From positions 1-64,000 of the forward strand of contig BLJB01000237.1 of the NCBI GenBank assembly GCA_013423325.1: a stretch of DNA of 64,000 nt. Direction: 5' to 3'. The translations under genes and the position numbers were made by a program. The stretch comes from Usnea hakonensis. Taxonomy: Eukaryota > Ascomycota > Lecanoromycetes > Lecanorales > Parmeliaceae. Below the pieces are notes generated by a model. It searched no databases and was not told the DNA's origin. It saw only the letters and a program-made list of their open reading frames with translations. Position 1 is the stretch's first letter. Each line of letters opens with the position of its first letter. Shown piece by piece: positions 32,503 to 43,941 of this stretch.

Positions 32503-34602
32503 CTAGCATTTCATCTGAATGCCATGTCGTAACTCCTCTTCCCTTAGCTCGAACATAACTTGAACACCCGTGAACAGAGCGGCGCAAGCGAACCCCAAAA
32601 ATACTAAGCCTGGTTCCGAAGTCAGCGTTGCGGACCTAGAACGAAATTCCAATGATGTGATACCTGAATAAGAACCAACAATGCCCTGCACCAACCCTTT
32701 GAGTCCATCGAGACCTACAGCAAAGCCAACCAGGTTGGCTGACATCATCATCAAGATGTTCCCAACAGCTCCCACTCCGCATATCACCCGATACACTTCC
32801 TTATGATCATTCCATTTTTGCTTTGGGAACAGGAATCTTGCCAAAGTTTCCGGAAGAACGAAGAGCGAGATTAACCATCCCCATACAAGTAGTCTTAGCT
32901 GAATGTCATGCCACAATGCCACGAAGGTGAAGACAGCTAGAAGGTTGACTATCCCTCTTACTTGACCCCACTTACCCCGAGTTCCCGGCCCTCCGCTTCC
33001 GCCCATTGGAATGTAAATGTATCGAATGATCCACCTATTGAAACTTCGATGCCACCCTCTCCAGAACGCTAAAGTGGAGTAGTTGTCGGACATGCAGCGC
33101 ACGACGTTCTCAGGAGGATCGATGCCGTCAAGCAATGCCCAGAGTCGGAAGAAGCGCCAGGGTAGCAAAAGCTTTAACCATATGTGGTTAAGGCTAAAGT
33201 AGCCCAGCATACTCAGCTGGAAGGGCGTATAGACTTGCCATTCAGGCTGAGCCTTAGATATTGCTATAACATAAATGAAGTGAATCATGATCTCCATGGA
33301 TAGAAGCGCAATGAAAAAGCGGATCCCATAAAGCAAATTCCTACTCCGAGTAATGCTTCGAGGGGTATATCGCTGTTGTGAGATATAATCGTTGAAAGTT
33401 AAAATTGGTCCTGCGAGATAAAGAGGCGAATATAAGGCATAGGCCAGGTAGTTCCGGAAGGAGTAGTCTTGAGGTTTTGCAGGGAGGTCGACCCTGTCCC
33501 TCTCGGATAAATTGGCAGGATCGATTTGTTTCTTCTTGTGGCCGTCAGTACAGTATCAACGGTATAACTGGATTGACATTTTACGAACCTCTACTGGGCT
33601 ACTCGTCCCTCGATTCAAACTCCACACATAATCGAAGTTGAAGCTTATCAGTCGCAACACTGTCACGTTGAAGAGAATCTCCCACCTTGGAATCAAACCC
33701 CCGTAGCTGTCAAGGACGGTGCCCCAATTCGATTTTGGATCATGTTCAGTTCCCGATTCCGCAGAAGCCTGCCAGGGCAGAACAGTGTTGGCAATGTCAC
33801 TGTAGGGGTAGCCTTTGCCCAGCTCGTTGGCAAACAATATGCCAATATTGAAGATCCACGTGACCATAGGCACGTACTCCTTTCTCAGCCGCGTCGCAAG
33901 AGTGTAGTTGATGTATAGTATCAGTAAGACTTTCAGTGCAGAGAAGCCATGCAAAGCGAGCAAGAAAATAATACTAAAGCCCACATCAAAAGAGATCCTC
34001 TGGTTCATTCGGCCATCGGCCGTAGAGGACTCCGCAGCTGAACTCTCCAGCGAGTCGGCACTATCCGGTATGGATTCTGCAGAGGGAGGGGGCCCATTGC
34101 TGCGAATGGAATCATATAGTCTCCGTAGAAGGGGATGGAGTGTCAAGACGACGAAGAGATATGGCACATTGTCTCTAAAGGTTGCGTACTGCTGGTCCGA
34201 ATTGTCGACTTTGCGGCCCGGGATCCAGCCAGGAGACAGAAGCGAAGCGAATTTGTGGAAATTTTGGTGAGAAGCTACACGTGCAACATCAGTCTGCGAA
34301 ATTAAGAGGAAAGGCGATACATGAATCTTACGCTGGGAGACATCGAACGCGGTTTTCAACATAAGCGGTACGACCACGAGGAAGACTAGGCCATGGTATA
34401 TGAATTCTGGAGACCTCCATCGAGGAGGAGATGCCCCCTTAGCTAACTCATCGGTTCCGCTTCTGCCTTTCTTGTAGGGTGGCTCATCTGGTGAAGGTCT
34501 TGCAGGATCAATACGAGATGGAGGAGTTTTGGATGAGGTTGTAAATCTGGTATCTAATGTATCAAGAGAATAAAGCCTTCCGGCGTAGTGTAATAGATTC
34601 AT
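32503..34602 (-). CDS. gup1: GUP1-like membrane-bound O-acyltransferase (MBOAT)
   Basis: Four exons: 34332-34602, 33589-34274, 32664-33534 and 32503-32609 (introns 57, 54 and 54 nt; phases consistent, 1935 nt, 644 residues). It has about ten hydrophobic segments and the MBOAT signature: FWRGWHRSFNRWIIRYIYIP, then FTFVALWHDIQ with the invariant His in a membrane helix. Yeast GUP1 remodels GPI anchors by adding a C26 acyl chain to the lyso-GPI lipid in the ER, and was first described in glycerol uptake. The N-terminal 70 residues are hydrophilic. The last exon codes for a cytosolic tail ending in GIQMKC. It diverges from ARP4, 632 bases apart. Confidence 0.93.
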
Positions 34603-35234
34603 GACATATTGTTCGACAATCGATCGCGTGTCCCGGACCAGTTTGGTGACTTAGGTACCTATGTATAGTGTACCGCTTATACCCTGCCGTCGATCGCTGC
34701 AGGAACAAGCTAAGGTAAGGTAGGTGAACTTAGCTTAGCCCTAAGCCGAGCAAGCAAGGGAGTAAAACGGCCGCAACCTGGTGAAAGTATTATACTGGGT
34801 CAACGCTCTCAATTGTGCTCTCAAAACCTCAATCAAGCTCTTCTTAAAACATGCCAATGTATAGGTTAGTCAGATGTCTCTTTTCCCTCTTCCTCTGCAG
34901 CTTCCCCCGACACCATCTTCACCAAATCAGCTTGTATACAGGATTGTATGGTCAAAATAAGATGGCGTTCTTCTTACTACAGTCAATCAGCATTGGCATA
35001 CCTTTCCTCATACTAGATTTGATCATCCATTACCTACCTGACCCACAATTGCTTATCGCTTGCTTACTCGACATCATGTTCATACTCCGTATAGGTGATT
35101 TTGGCATTCTCGCTAACTAGACTCATGGGCAGACCCTCGTGAACTTGGTGCTTGCCTTTGCCTGTACTGCTATAGTGGCTCTTGAATATCCCCTTCCCTT
35201 CTACCCGGGCAAAATCAGCCCCAAGTGAGCAGGC
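34603..35234. promoter_or_regulatory. Bidirectional promoter between GUP1 and ARP4
   Basis: Contains TTAGGTACCT at 34651-34660 and TAAGGTAAGGTAGGT at 34711-34725. The frame at 34851-35120 (+) is hydrophobic but unsupported and probably part of the ARP4 leader. Confidence 0.5.
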
Positions 35235-36761
35235 ATGGCTACGGGCCAGCCGTCGACCAAGCCTCCAGATGCCAATGAATACGGTGGAGGTATGTCACAG
35301 ATCTGCGCCCAAGCTCCTTAGATACTGAGTCGAACCATCCAGATGAAATATCTGCTCTCGTCCTCGATCCCGGCTACTCAACGACCCGAGCTGGCTTTGC
35401 TGGCGAGGATGTGCCCAAATCCATAGTACCTTCGTACTACGGCTTAGTCCCATCTGATTCCAGTATCAAGCATCATAAAAAGCTCTACGGTGACAATGCA
35501 ATAAACACACCGTTACCGAAGATATCGATAAGCAATGTTATGTCGAAGGAAGGGACCGTCGAAGACTGGGACACAGCTGCCAATCTGTGGGAATATACAA
35601 TAACGTCACGTCTTACCAACACAAAGCCTACGCCACTCGCATCCATTGGTCTGAATGATCCGAGCGAGGACATTACAATGGAAGGGGTTGAAGAGCAAGA
35701 AAAGCCTTTAGGCGAGAATCCGCTGCTCATGACCGAGCCTGGCTGGAACGCCGGCAAAGATCGGGAAAAGGGTATTGAAATAGCTATGGAGAATTGGGGA
35801 TGTCCCGCTTTCTGGCTTGCCAGAAGCGGTGTTCTAGCTGGGTTTGTCCCCCACCGCATATGCCCAAATGCCACTACTGATAAGTGATAGCTTTGCCTCC
35901 GGGAAACCCACTGCCCTCGTCGTCGACATGGGCGCCTCCACCATCTCCATCACACCTGTACACGACGGACTCATCCTTAAAAAGGGTGTCACTCGCTCCC
36001 CCTTGGCCGGCAACTTCGTCTCTAACCAGCTACGACTTCTCTTCGCATCCTCACAGCCACCCATCCCCATAACACCACATTATCTTATAACTTCCAAGAC
36101 AGCCGTCGACGCTGGTGCCCCGGCGCAGGCTACGTATCGCAGCTTCGCCTCGGGAACGGAGCCACATCCATCCTTTCGGCATTTGCAAGAAGAGCGTGTG
36201 CTGACGGAGTTCAAAGAAAGCGTCGTGAATGTCTGGACGGGACCAGGAAGACTCGGGGGGCATTCGCCGCAGGGGGGTACGAATATGGACGCCGCGAAAC
36301 AACACGCTGGAAAGCCGTTCGAGATGCCTGATGGCTGGAACCAGATGTTCCCCGCCCTGGACCGATACCGTGCAATCGAAGGCATCTTCGACCACAAAAT
36401 GGCGCTCTCGGACGCCAACAACCCGCCACCCTCGCCCGGTCAGACCGTCACCGCTCTAATTTCATCCTCTCTATCCCAGGTCGACATTGACCTTCGCCCA
36501 CACCTCTTGGGAAACATCGTCATCACCGGCGCATCGAGTTGGTTCGCAGGATTCACGGATCGCCTGCAGCAGGAACTGCAGGCTGCGTATCCCGGGGTCA
36601 GGGTGCGCATGGTTGCGTCGGGGCAGATGGTGGAACGGAAGTTTGGGAGCTGGATCGGGGGGAGCATCTTGGCGAGTTTGGGCACGTTTCATCAGATGTG
36701 GATTTCGAAGAAGGAGTATGATGAACATGGGTCGAGCATTGTTGAGAAGCGATGCAAGTAA
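35235..36761 (+). CDS. arp4: Actin-related protein 4 (chromatin remodelling / NuA4 subunit)
   Basis: Three exons: 35235-35289, 35343-35841 and 35891-36761 (introns 53 and 49 nt; 1425 nt, 474 residues). The actin fold is plain: ALVLDPGYSTTRAGFAGEDVP (phosphate-1 loop), WGCPAFWLARSGVLAGFASGK, ALVVDMGASTISITPVHDG (phosphate-2 loop) and the C-terminal GNIVITGASSWFAGFTDRL, KFGSWIGGSILASLGTF. The Arp4-specific insertions with an acidic stretch near 125-150 are present. ARP4 is a shared subunit of the INO80 and SWR1 remodelers and the NuA4 acetyltransferase, where it binds nucleosomes with actin. The ATG follows GGC in the frame with MATGQPSTKPP, a typical short N-terminus. Confidence 0.95.
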
Positions 36762-37198
36762 GGGACGTTGGGCTTATAAACGAGTAATTTACGGTAACAG
36801 AACAAGGATGCACATCAGTATCCAGAGTCATGGTCTCAATGATTTCAAAAAGGGAAAAGCGATTTCGACGGTTGGGAGAAAGGGATGAAGAAGAAGAAGA
36901 AGAAGAGTTTCCAAGAATAGAATTCACGTCAGGAGAATCTCGTACCTACACGGGAACACCCTGTCGTCCAGGGTCCTTCGCAAATATAGGTAGTTGCCAA
37001 TATACTTAAGTAAGCATGTGGAATAAACCAAGCCTTGGTATCTATATACAGAGAACAGATTATATCATCTCTTTTTATTTTTCCTAAAGACATTTTTACA
37101 GCATGTTACAAATGCACCGAGCGAGGCAAGCAGCAAACGTTCCCTTCCTCATTCGCGTATCCCAGAAACCTTCCCAGTCGTAAAAATACACCCCTCAT
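36762..37198. other. Convergent spacer ARP4 / nitrate transporter, with GAA repeat
   Basis: A 437-base convergent spacer presumably carrying both 3' UTRs. It contains a (GAA)n run at 36887-36906. Confidence 0.6.
36887..36906. repeat. (GAA)n microsatellite in ARP4 3' region
   Basis: Twenty bases of perfect GAA units about 125 bases after the ARP4 stop codon. Confidence 0.9.
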
Positions 37199-38913
37199 TC
37201 AATTCCCACCAATCTGCCCTTTCGGAATCGGTCTGATCCAGCTCACCGACAAATTAATCGCAATGGTGATGATCCCGATAATCCAAATGGTCTTTTCATA
37301 ATCTTTGCCTTGATACCTGAAGATGATGGAGAAGATGATGCCCCCCATATTGCCGATGCCCCCCGTGCAGCCCGAGACGATGCCGTTTGCAAACGGGTGC
37401 ACGTGCGGCACGAGACCGAAGATGGCGCCGTTGGCGCCCTCGAGGAAGAACGCCATGCCCGCGACGAGACCGAACATGGTGTTCTGGTTGTGGCTGTCCG
37501 TGAGACCGATGGCGAGTTGGAAGACGCCCGTGATGATGGAGTAGGTGTGAATGAGGTACTTCTTGCCCCAGACACCGGTGCGGGCGTAGATGGCATCGGA
37601 CAAAAGCCCGCCCATGGGCCGGAAGGCAACGTTCAAGAGACCGAACATGGCGGCCCAGCGACCGGAGCCGGTTTGACCGAGCGCTTTGAAGTTTTTGAGG
37701 TAGTAGGCGCCGAGGATGGAGTTGATGGACAATTCGGCGCCGAAGGTGCAGAAGTAGCAGGCGCAGGTGACGAGGGTTTGGAGGGAGAAGATGACGGGCA
37801 TTGCTTCCTTGAACGAGGGTTTGCGGACAACTTCGCCCCGTGCGACATCGAGCATCTGCTGTTCGCCAATCTGGGCTTCGTGGTCGAAGCTACCCTTGCG
37901 CTCGCCGGTGGCATCGTATTCGAGTTTTGCGTCTGGGTCTCGCGTGGGCGAGCCTGTTCCGACGGAAGATGTTTTGTCGGCACTGATTTCCCCTGGGATC
38001 TCGACAACGTCACCGGTGACGCCGTGTTCAACCAGATGCTGCTGGGCAGCGAGGTGGCGTTCGCTCCATTTCCCCGTCGGGGTGTCGGGGCACACGAACA
38101 GTAACGTGATGGCGGTAGCGACGATGATGATAAATGGGACGATGAAGGCAACTCTCCACGCCTTGTGAGGAGTCAGGCCTGAGCTGTGGACAAGGGAGTC
38201 GAAAATTGCGGGCATCAAGAAGTATGTGACGCCGCCTCCAGCATTACCGAAGCCTGCTGTGAAAGAGTTGCCTGTCCCAACTATGTTCTTATCGAAGAAG
38301 CCTGTGGACCATACTTGACATGGCACAAAGCTACCCCCAAGAATGCCAATGAAAAAACGGAGAGCCAAAAGGCCTTTGGCGTTGGTAACTGCGCCCGCGA
38401 GTGCAGTGGGTATGGAGCCAGCCAGCAGACAGCCTGCGAAAGTGTATCGAGGACCGTAAAGATCGCACATTGGTCCCGCGAATAGTCGAACAAGGAGACT
38501 AGATGGTGTCAGCCACAGGCTACCACGCTGATCCTGAAGGCAGTCTTACGTAGCAACCAGAGCGATGATATTAGAATTGGCAATGTCGACTTGAGAGAGC
38601 TTCAAGTCTTTCGCGATGGTGAGCGTCAACTAGGCAAACGTCAGTTTGCTTGTGCCCGTCGTGGAGATGGGGGATGTGTGGCAGACGTACCAGTGGTGGA
38701 AAAGCATACTGACAGGATTGTTAGCAAGGATCATGACGGGGGATTGAAGCTCGGGAGTCATACCCAACTCCAGAAGGCTACAAAGAATCCAAACCAAGCG
38801 AATGTGAAGACACGACCATACACGTTAATCGGGTTCAACGCGGGAATCGAGCGGGCCTTCCTGTTGACTGGATTGACCACTGGGGCCCTCCATAAGGTTG
38901 TGACATCAAACAT
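37199..38913 (-). CDS. crnA: High-affinity nitrate transporter (NNP family, CrnA/NrtA type)
   Basis: Four exons: 38764-38913, an 18-nt microexon 38691-38708, 38550-38629 and 37199-38498; 1548 nt, 515 residues. The microexon encodes YAFPPL between FFVAFWSW and LTLTIAKDL. The protein is a twelve-helix MFS carrier with both nitrate signatures: AGFGNAGGGVTYF (helix 5) and SGCTGGIGNMGG (helix 11). The two helix arginines that bind nitrate in Aspergillus NrtA have counterparts in LVRLFAGPMCD (helix 2) and AFRPMGGLLSD (helix 8). A hydrophilic central loop of about 90 residues follows helix 6, as in fungal NrtA. It imports nitrate with protons at the plasma membrane. No nitrate or nitrite reductase gene is in the window, so it is not part of a visible cluster. 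The GATA-rich promoter suggests control by nitrogen repression. Confidence 0.95.
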
Positions 38914-41038
38914 TGCTATGGCCTCTGAGACGCTGTTCGAAGGCTTGGCTTTGAAAAGGTGGCTTAGGAGTAGAGCAAAATGAAATGTGGAAAGCTTTTG
39001 GGGAGGAAAGCAGCTGGGACGATGACAAGATACTTATACAAGTGCAAGAGTAAAGTAGGAGTGGATGGGCAGCGGGGTTGGATGATCTGAACGTGGAAGG
39101 GAGATCTGCTTTCTCCGGGGGATTATCAGCTGTCAGACCCGAAGAAGTGACGATATATCCGCGGATTTGGGACAAAATCCAGTCGATCTGTCGACAGTGC
39201 CGACTAAAGATCTGCTAGATGGCCCATTGGGGATTTAAGTTAGGAATAGAATTTGGCATTTTCGCGTGCCCTTGATAAGAGAGAGTTCAGAGGCAGCACG
39301 CCATCAGGGTCTTCATTCTGTCCACGCGCCTTGGTAAGGAGTAAGTGCCAGATGGCCGTGGGTAGTGATGGTGTCTTTATGTTGACAGCGCGGAGATGTA
39401 TGCAGGAGGCGTACAAGCAAGAGATGTGGAGTATAAGCTAGAGCTTGCATACTCGGTAGTGTGGTGTGTTAAATAGAACAATAGCATAGGATAGTACAAG
39501 GGGAAAAGGACACAGCTGATCTGGACGGTGTTGCGGACCCGATGAAAGGAGGTAGGGGTCAGCATGCATAGAATCGCGGAAATACAACCAAGAGCATTCG
39601 ATGAATGACAGATTCCTTATCAGGATCTCCGGGTCTAGATCAAGCGAAAGCGAGCTGAGGCCAATTGGAGAATTTGAAGTGGATCAAAATATATTTCCTT
39701 ATCTCGACCTGTCTTGTACTTTAAAGGTAATTTCCAAGAAAAGGAAAGAGTGGATCTGAGGCAAAGTCCTTATCAGCAACCCTGTCTTGTGTATCAAAAC
39801 ACTAAAGCAGATCGGGCCCCCCCATCATTAAAGTAAAGTACTTACTGCACACCTTTTCCCATGAGCCAGCTGATAAGTTTTGCCTTTCCCATCTCCGAGG
39901 ATGGTAAATTCTTTTCCTTCGACATTATTGCTAAGAATTGATACGTACTTGCATTAAATGTGCTGCAGCTCGGAAGGCATTTCTCGGCCTGTACCGGTAC
40001 GGATATGGCGGGGTGCATGCCCTCCTATCGACACTTGGAATTTGGTTTCACTGCGATTAATGAATTCACGCCACTCGTCTCGTGGCATCTGGGAAAAGAA
40101 TCTGCAGACTTCTTTCCCCTGCAGCTATGACATTTGTCCTGTGTCGGATGAGGTGCAGTCGAGGTTGGAGAATTTGGATTTACTAAAGTACTTAAGGTAC
40201 CCACCCAAGTCTTGCCGTTCCTGGGCCCATCAGCCCTTTCCGTTTCAAGATGAGACTTGGACCCTTGGACCCTTACCCCTAAGGCCCATCAATTTCCCCA
40301 CGCTATGTCGTCTCGCTTATCGACCAATCACGACCTGCTTTCGACGCTACCCTACTTGTACTTTAGTATTTCATATCTTCTCTAATTGCCATGTTGACTT
40401 CTGGTTTTGAGAAACTTTGTTTCAGAGGACTAATAATAAAGATAAAGTATCGACCAGCACTCAGCTTGATGCCAAGAAAAGATAAGGTACCTTAAAAGAG
40501 GTAGAGGCACAAGACTCGGATTACTTGCCACTTTTTGGCCGATATATGGGTCAAGTAGCAGGGTCACGACATCTATCCACGATTTGGATTCGACAAAATT
40601 AGATAATTTGATTCTGCGACAAGTATGAATGAAGTATTCAGTAAAATGTTTACACCTAGGAACTTAGGAATTCGTAGCTTTGTGCGGAGTTTAATCATGA
40701 AAGGATATGGAGTAAACGGACGGAAAGATCTTGAATTGTACACAAGTAGATCGACAGATCTAAACGGGGTCAGCCATCGATTGGGAATGGGAGGTCACAC
40801 ACGTTCCTGATTCCCTAATTCAAATGCGACGAGGCGCAGACCAAGGAGGTGGAGGTGGAGTAGACAAGGTACTTACAGTCAATAAAGCAGCGGAAATGAA
40901 GGTGGGCCATCAGAAAGCATCAGGACAAGATAGTCCACGACAAAGGCTTGAAGTCATAGAGTCGGTAGTATTCAATCCACGTCAGTCTCTCCACGCGTCA
41001 TGTTCCACACCAAAAAAAAAAGAAGCGTCTCCAGCCAA
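38914..41038. other. Long spacer upstream of nitrate transporter
   Basis: About 2.1 kb with no supported gene. The first 1 kb is the likely crnA promoter (see regulatory entry). The frame 39958-40410 (+) is without motifs. TAAGGTACC-type motifs occur at 40192-40201 and 40483-40493, and more AGATAA sites occur near 40440, 40480 and 40600. Confidence 0.55.
39113..39876 (-). promoter_or_regulatory. Cluster of GATA-factor (AreA-type) sites upstream of crnA
   Basis: Six matches to HGATAR on either strand: 39123-39128, 39273-39278, 39617-39622, 39699-39704, 39770-39775 and 39871-39876, that is 210 to 960 bases upstream of the start. In Aspergillus and Neurospora, AreA/NIT2 binds such sites to activate nitrate genes when preferred nitrogen is absent. 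A CTCCGGGG at 39113-39120, three bases from the first GATA site, differs at one position from the NirA consensus CTCCGHGG. Function is inferred from position only. Confidence 0.6.
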
Positions 41039-42928
41039 TCACCACCCCCGACATCGGACCCAAACATCCACAATCTCATCTCGCCTGTCCTCAGCCAGGC
41101 TCGAATCAATGATCAAATACCACCCATATCCTGCCCCCGCGACGCAAGCGTGGTTAGGCCATACACGTACCTTTTGGCCTATTTTCAATTCTGCCGGCTC
41201 GTGGCTTCCAGCGTGTGTGTCCTTTGTCAATATGCCGTGTTCTTGACTGATGCGTCCCACCTGCCAGCCAGATCTACCTTCATAATTTGGTGTTGCCATC
41301 CCCCAGTCGCTGACGATACCCCATCCGTTATAAGATTTGCAAGGATCATGCCCCAGCGCCAACGATCCAGCAGCGATTAGCGCTTCCGGACTGTCACGAG
41401 CCTCATACACACTTGCGACTTCCGCCATGATGGTCAAGGCAATGTCAGCGGTCGATAGGCCTAGAGGGCCGTGTTGCGGATTGGCTGGTAGAGCCGAGGG
41501 ACTGGCTTGAGTGGCCAGTTGTTGCATGTCTAGGACTGGATAAACTCCAGCATGAACTTCGATGGCATAGGTGGCCTTGATACGCTGGACTGCCGTCTTC
41601 AATTTGGCTATCTCTCCTTCCATTGGGGTTTTGGTTTGGGCAGAACTTTCGCCAATATTCTCTATCGACGTCGCTGTAGGTGTGGCTCCCACCGAAAGAA
41701 CATATCTTGATGGTGCGTGATAGCCTGCTGTTGACGCGTAATTCGCCGCCTTCTCCAGTCCTTCAAGCTCTACGATCAAGAGCTCTATTGCGCCCAGCGC
41801 AGTGTCACCTCCATATGAATGGCCAGCATGACTGTAGAAGTCTAGGAGCTCCAGGGCCCCTATAGCCTCCTCGTCGAGAATATCAGTGATGAGGCGATTG
41901 AACTTTTCAGTTCCGACAACGACTCCTGCTCGATGATAGCCGGTATCAATCTTGACAAAAACTTTAAGTCGAAATCCTGCAATAGCCTTAAACTCTCTAA
42001 CGGCCTGAAGCTGGGACGTGTGGTCGACGAGGACGCTTAGGCTTTCAGTCCCAAGCTTCTTGCCCAATTGCGCCAGCCTTTCGGTTTGAGAAGGAGGTAA
42101 GGGAATGCCGTACAGAATCTGGCATGACTCCTCAGAATGCACAGTTGCACTGAAGTAACGAGGCGCAGTACTCACGTTCACGCTTCGCTGGGACTTTCGA
42201 CATGTCATGAGGAAGTCAGAGAGATGTTCAGCCTCTGCCATTGTTGACACAATGACTTTGACATCGTTGGTATGATCCCCTATTTGCAGTTGGGCTAGTT
42301 CCACAGTCTTGGTACGGATCAATCAGCTCAGAAAATAGAGGAACGTAAACAAGGTGTCGATGCAGATATGGAAATAAATGATAAGGTTCATTTCCCCTTC
42401 TTCACCTTGTCTCCTTCCGGCCCGATTATCAATATGCTGTCACATTGGAGGGTTTTATAATCAATTGCTGCATAACCCCTCAATACCAGCGTGAACTCCG
42501 TGATCGTGTCGGAGGACTGCGACCACAGTCCAGATTTTAATTTACATCATTGTAGCTGCATTTGAGACACAGGGTTCGGAAGTTGTGATAGCGACACTGC
42601 CTGTGTAGACATGCTTGAGGCTATCAACGGGTCCCATTCGCCAATCGCGCACGATTGGGAGAGAGTCTGTTTCTGTTCCTCGGTGGAAGGGGATTGGGTA
42701 TAAAGTCAGGAAAGCGCGGAGGTATACCTTGTGAGTCTTGACATGAGGCCGGAATCCTACTTGAAGAGCTTCACACGCCTTCAACATCTGTAGACAATTC
42801 CTCTGCACCACGGCCTTATCCAGGACCGCGGCTGGTGTCGGCACATTTCTTAATGTCTTACCAATGAAAACTTGGCGAAGCTCTGCCTGCGATGGCAAGG
42901 GAAGAAGAGATTTCGCATTGAATGCCAT
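41039..42928 (-). CDS. dsd1: D-serine dehydratase-like PLP enzyme (alanine racemase N-terminal fold)
   Basis: Two exons, 42728-42928 and 41039-42307, sum 1470 nt, 489 residues; the 420-nt intron between them is far longer than others here. Exon 1 ends exactly after RPHVKTHK, which holds the lysine (near residue 64) that binds pyridoxal phosphate, and exon 2 resumes with TVELAQLQIGD, so nothing is missing between. DFYSHAGHSYGG and VLSVGATPTAT are further family blocks. The C-terminal PNHACVAG gives the His and Cys that bind zinc in eukaryotic D-serine dehydratases. The reaction is D-serine to pyruvate and ammonia; some relatives are D-threonine aldolases, so substrate is not certain. It is longer than yeast DSD1 (428). 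Confidence 0.88.
42308..42727 (-). other. 420-nt intron of the D-serine dehydratase gene
   Basis: Donor GTATAC after AAG, acceptor ACCAAG. It is about seven times the usual intron in this window. An internal segment could serve as an alternative exon, because the exon 1 frame stays open to about 42542, but the resulting protein would lack the catalytic domain. Confidence 0.65.
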
Positions 42929-43941
42929 TTTGGTACTCGTACAATAATAATGTTTAAATGGTGATCCGCCTCGATGGTCTCAGTACTTAGAAGACCCAAT
43001 AAACTTAAATCTTTACCGTAGCCTCTAGTCATGCATCTTTTACGCACCTACCTAGCTAAGGTAAGGTACGGACAGCAAAACCAAAGGTACCTAAGCACCT
43101 AAGGTAAGTAGGTATCAATTCTTGGACCCTCCTTTCGAGCTTCATTGTCGTGGATTAATGTTGTTTCGCGTTGCCTCTTGAAGCTCAAAATCATTGCTAT
43201 GATTTTTGATGCAATGCTGAAAAGCCGTAAATGACTTTCCAATACTGTACCTAAATGAGATGGCCGACTCTATCCGCCAAAAAGGCCAGATCAGATCATC
43301 TACCACGCAAAGATGAGATGTGCGTCGCAACTCGCAAGGCAGATATAGGATCAGGCGGAGGAGCGATATTTCGTGTCAGGCTGACGGGGGCTGACTCGAA
43401 AAGACAAATCTACCACACCATTGGGTTTAGTAGTAAGGTAGTTTATAGACCGGGGCAGCTTGGTTGACAAGAGCTAGTCAGGCTTAGCTACGAACCTGCA
43501 CAGACCACTCAATTGGTCCAGTTGGACAGACGGCTCATCAAATTACAACACCAAATTAATGCTTGCGTACAACACCACTCCACTCCCTAATGCTGCTGCT
43601 GCTACTTCACATTCGTTCAATCTTTTCACAAATGCAATCATTTTGCGGGCGAACAGCTGTCCTGTCTCGCCCTCCTTGCTGAGCCCCGTCCTGTCCCACC
43701 TAGCTTTCCGTCGCTTTTTCTCCCTCACGCGTTGTCTTTCGCATTGGCCCGCTTCTCCGCATCTGCTATTTTCAGAGATGCGGTTCGCGCGACTGACTCC
43801 ACATACACAGAAGGCCGTACCCGCGCCTTACACTGGTGTCTCCATAATCCAACCAAATCGAGTGGTCCGCGCTTCGCTTCCCTGCATTTGAAACATCATT
43901 GATCCGCCCTTGTGTGAGACTGGAGTAATAAGACATACATA
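42929..43941. promoter_or_regulatory. Bidirectional promoter between dsd1 and the gene at 43942
   Basis: About 1 kb. It carries a dense cluster of TACCT/AGGTA motifs at 43044-43116. The right third is CT-rich, as in fungal leaders. Frames here (43255-43467, 43559-43891) are not supported. Confidence 0.5.

Noticed and set aside
34851..35120. 89-codon hydrophobic + frame
   Set aside because: Lies in the ARP4 leader/promoter; composition comes from CT-rich DNA and no family is recognised.
37310..38104. 264-codon + frame rich in Glu, Asp, Val and Gly
   Set aside because: Exact antisense of the nitrate transporter gene, which has both nitrate signatures.
39958..40410. 150-codon + frame upstream of crnA
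   Set aside because: No motif, high Cys/Trp/Pro as in random translation.
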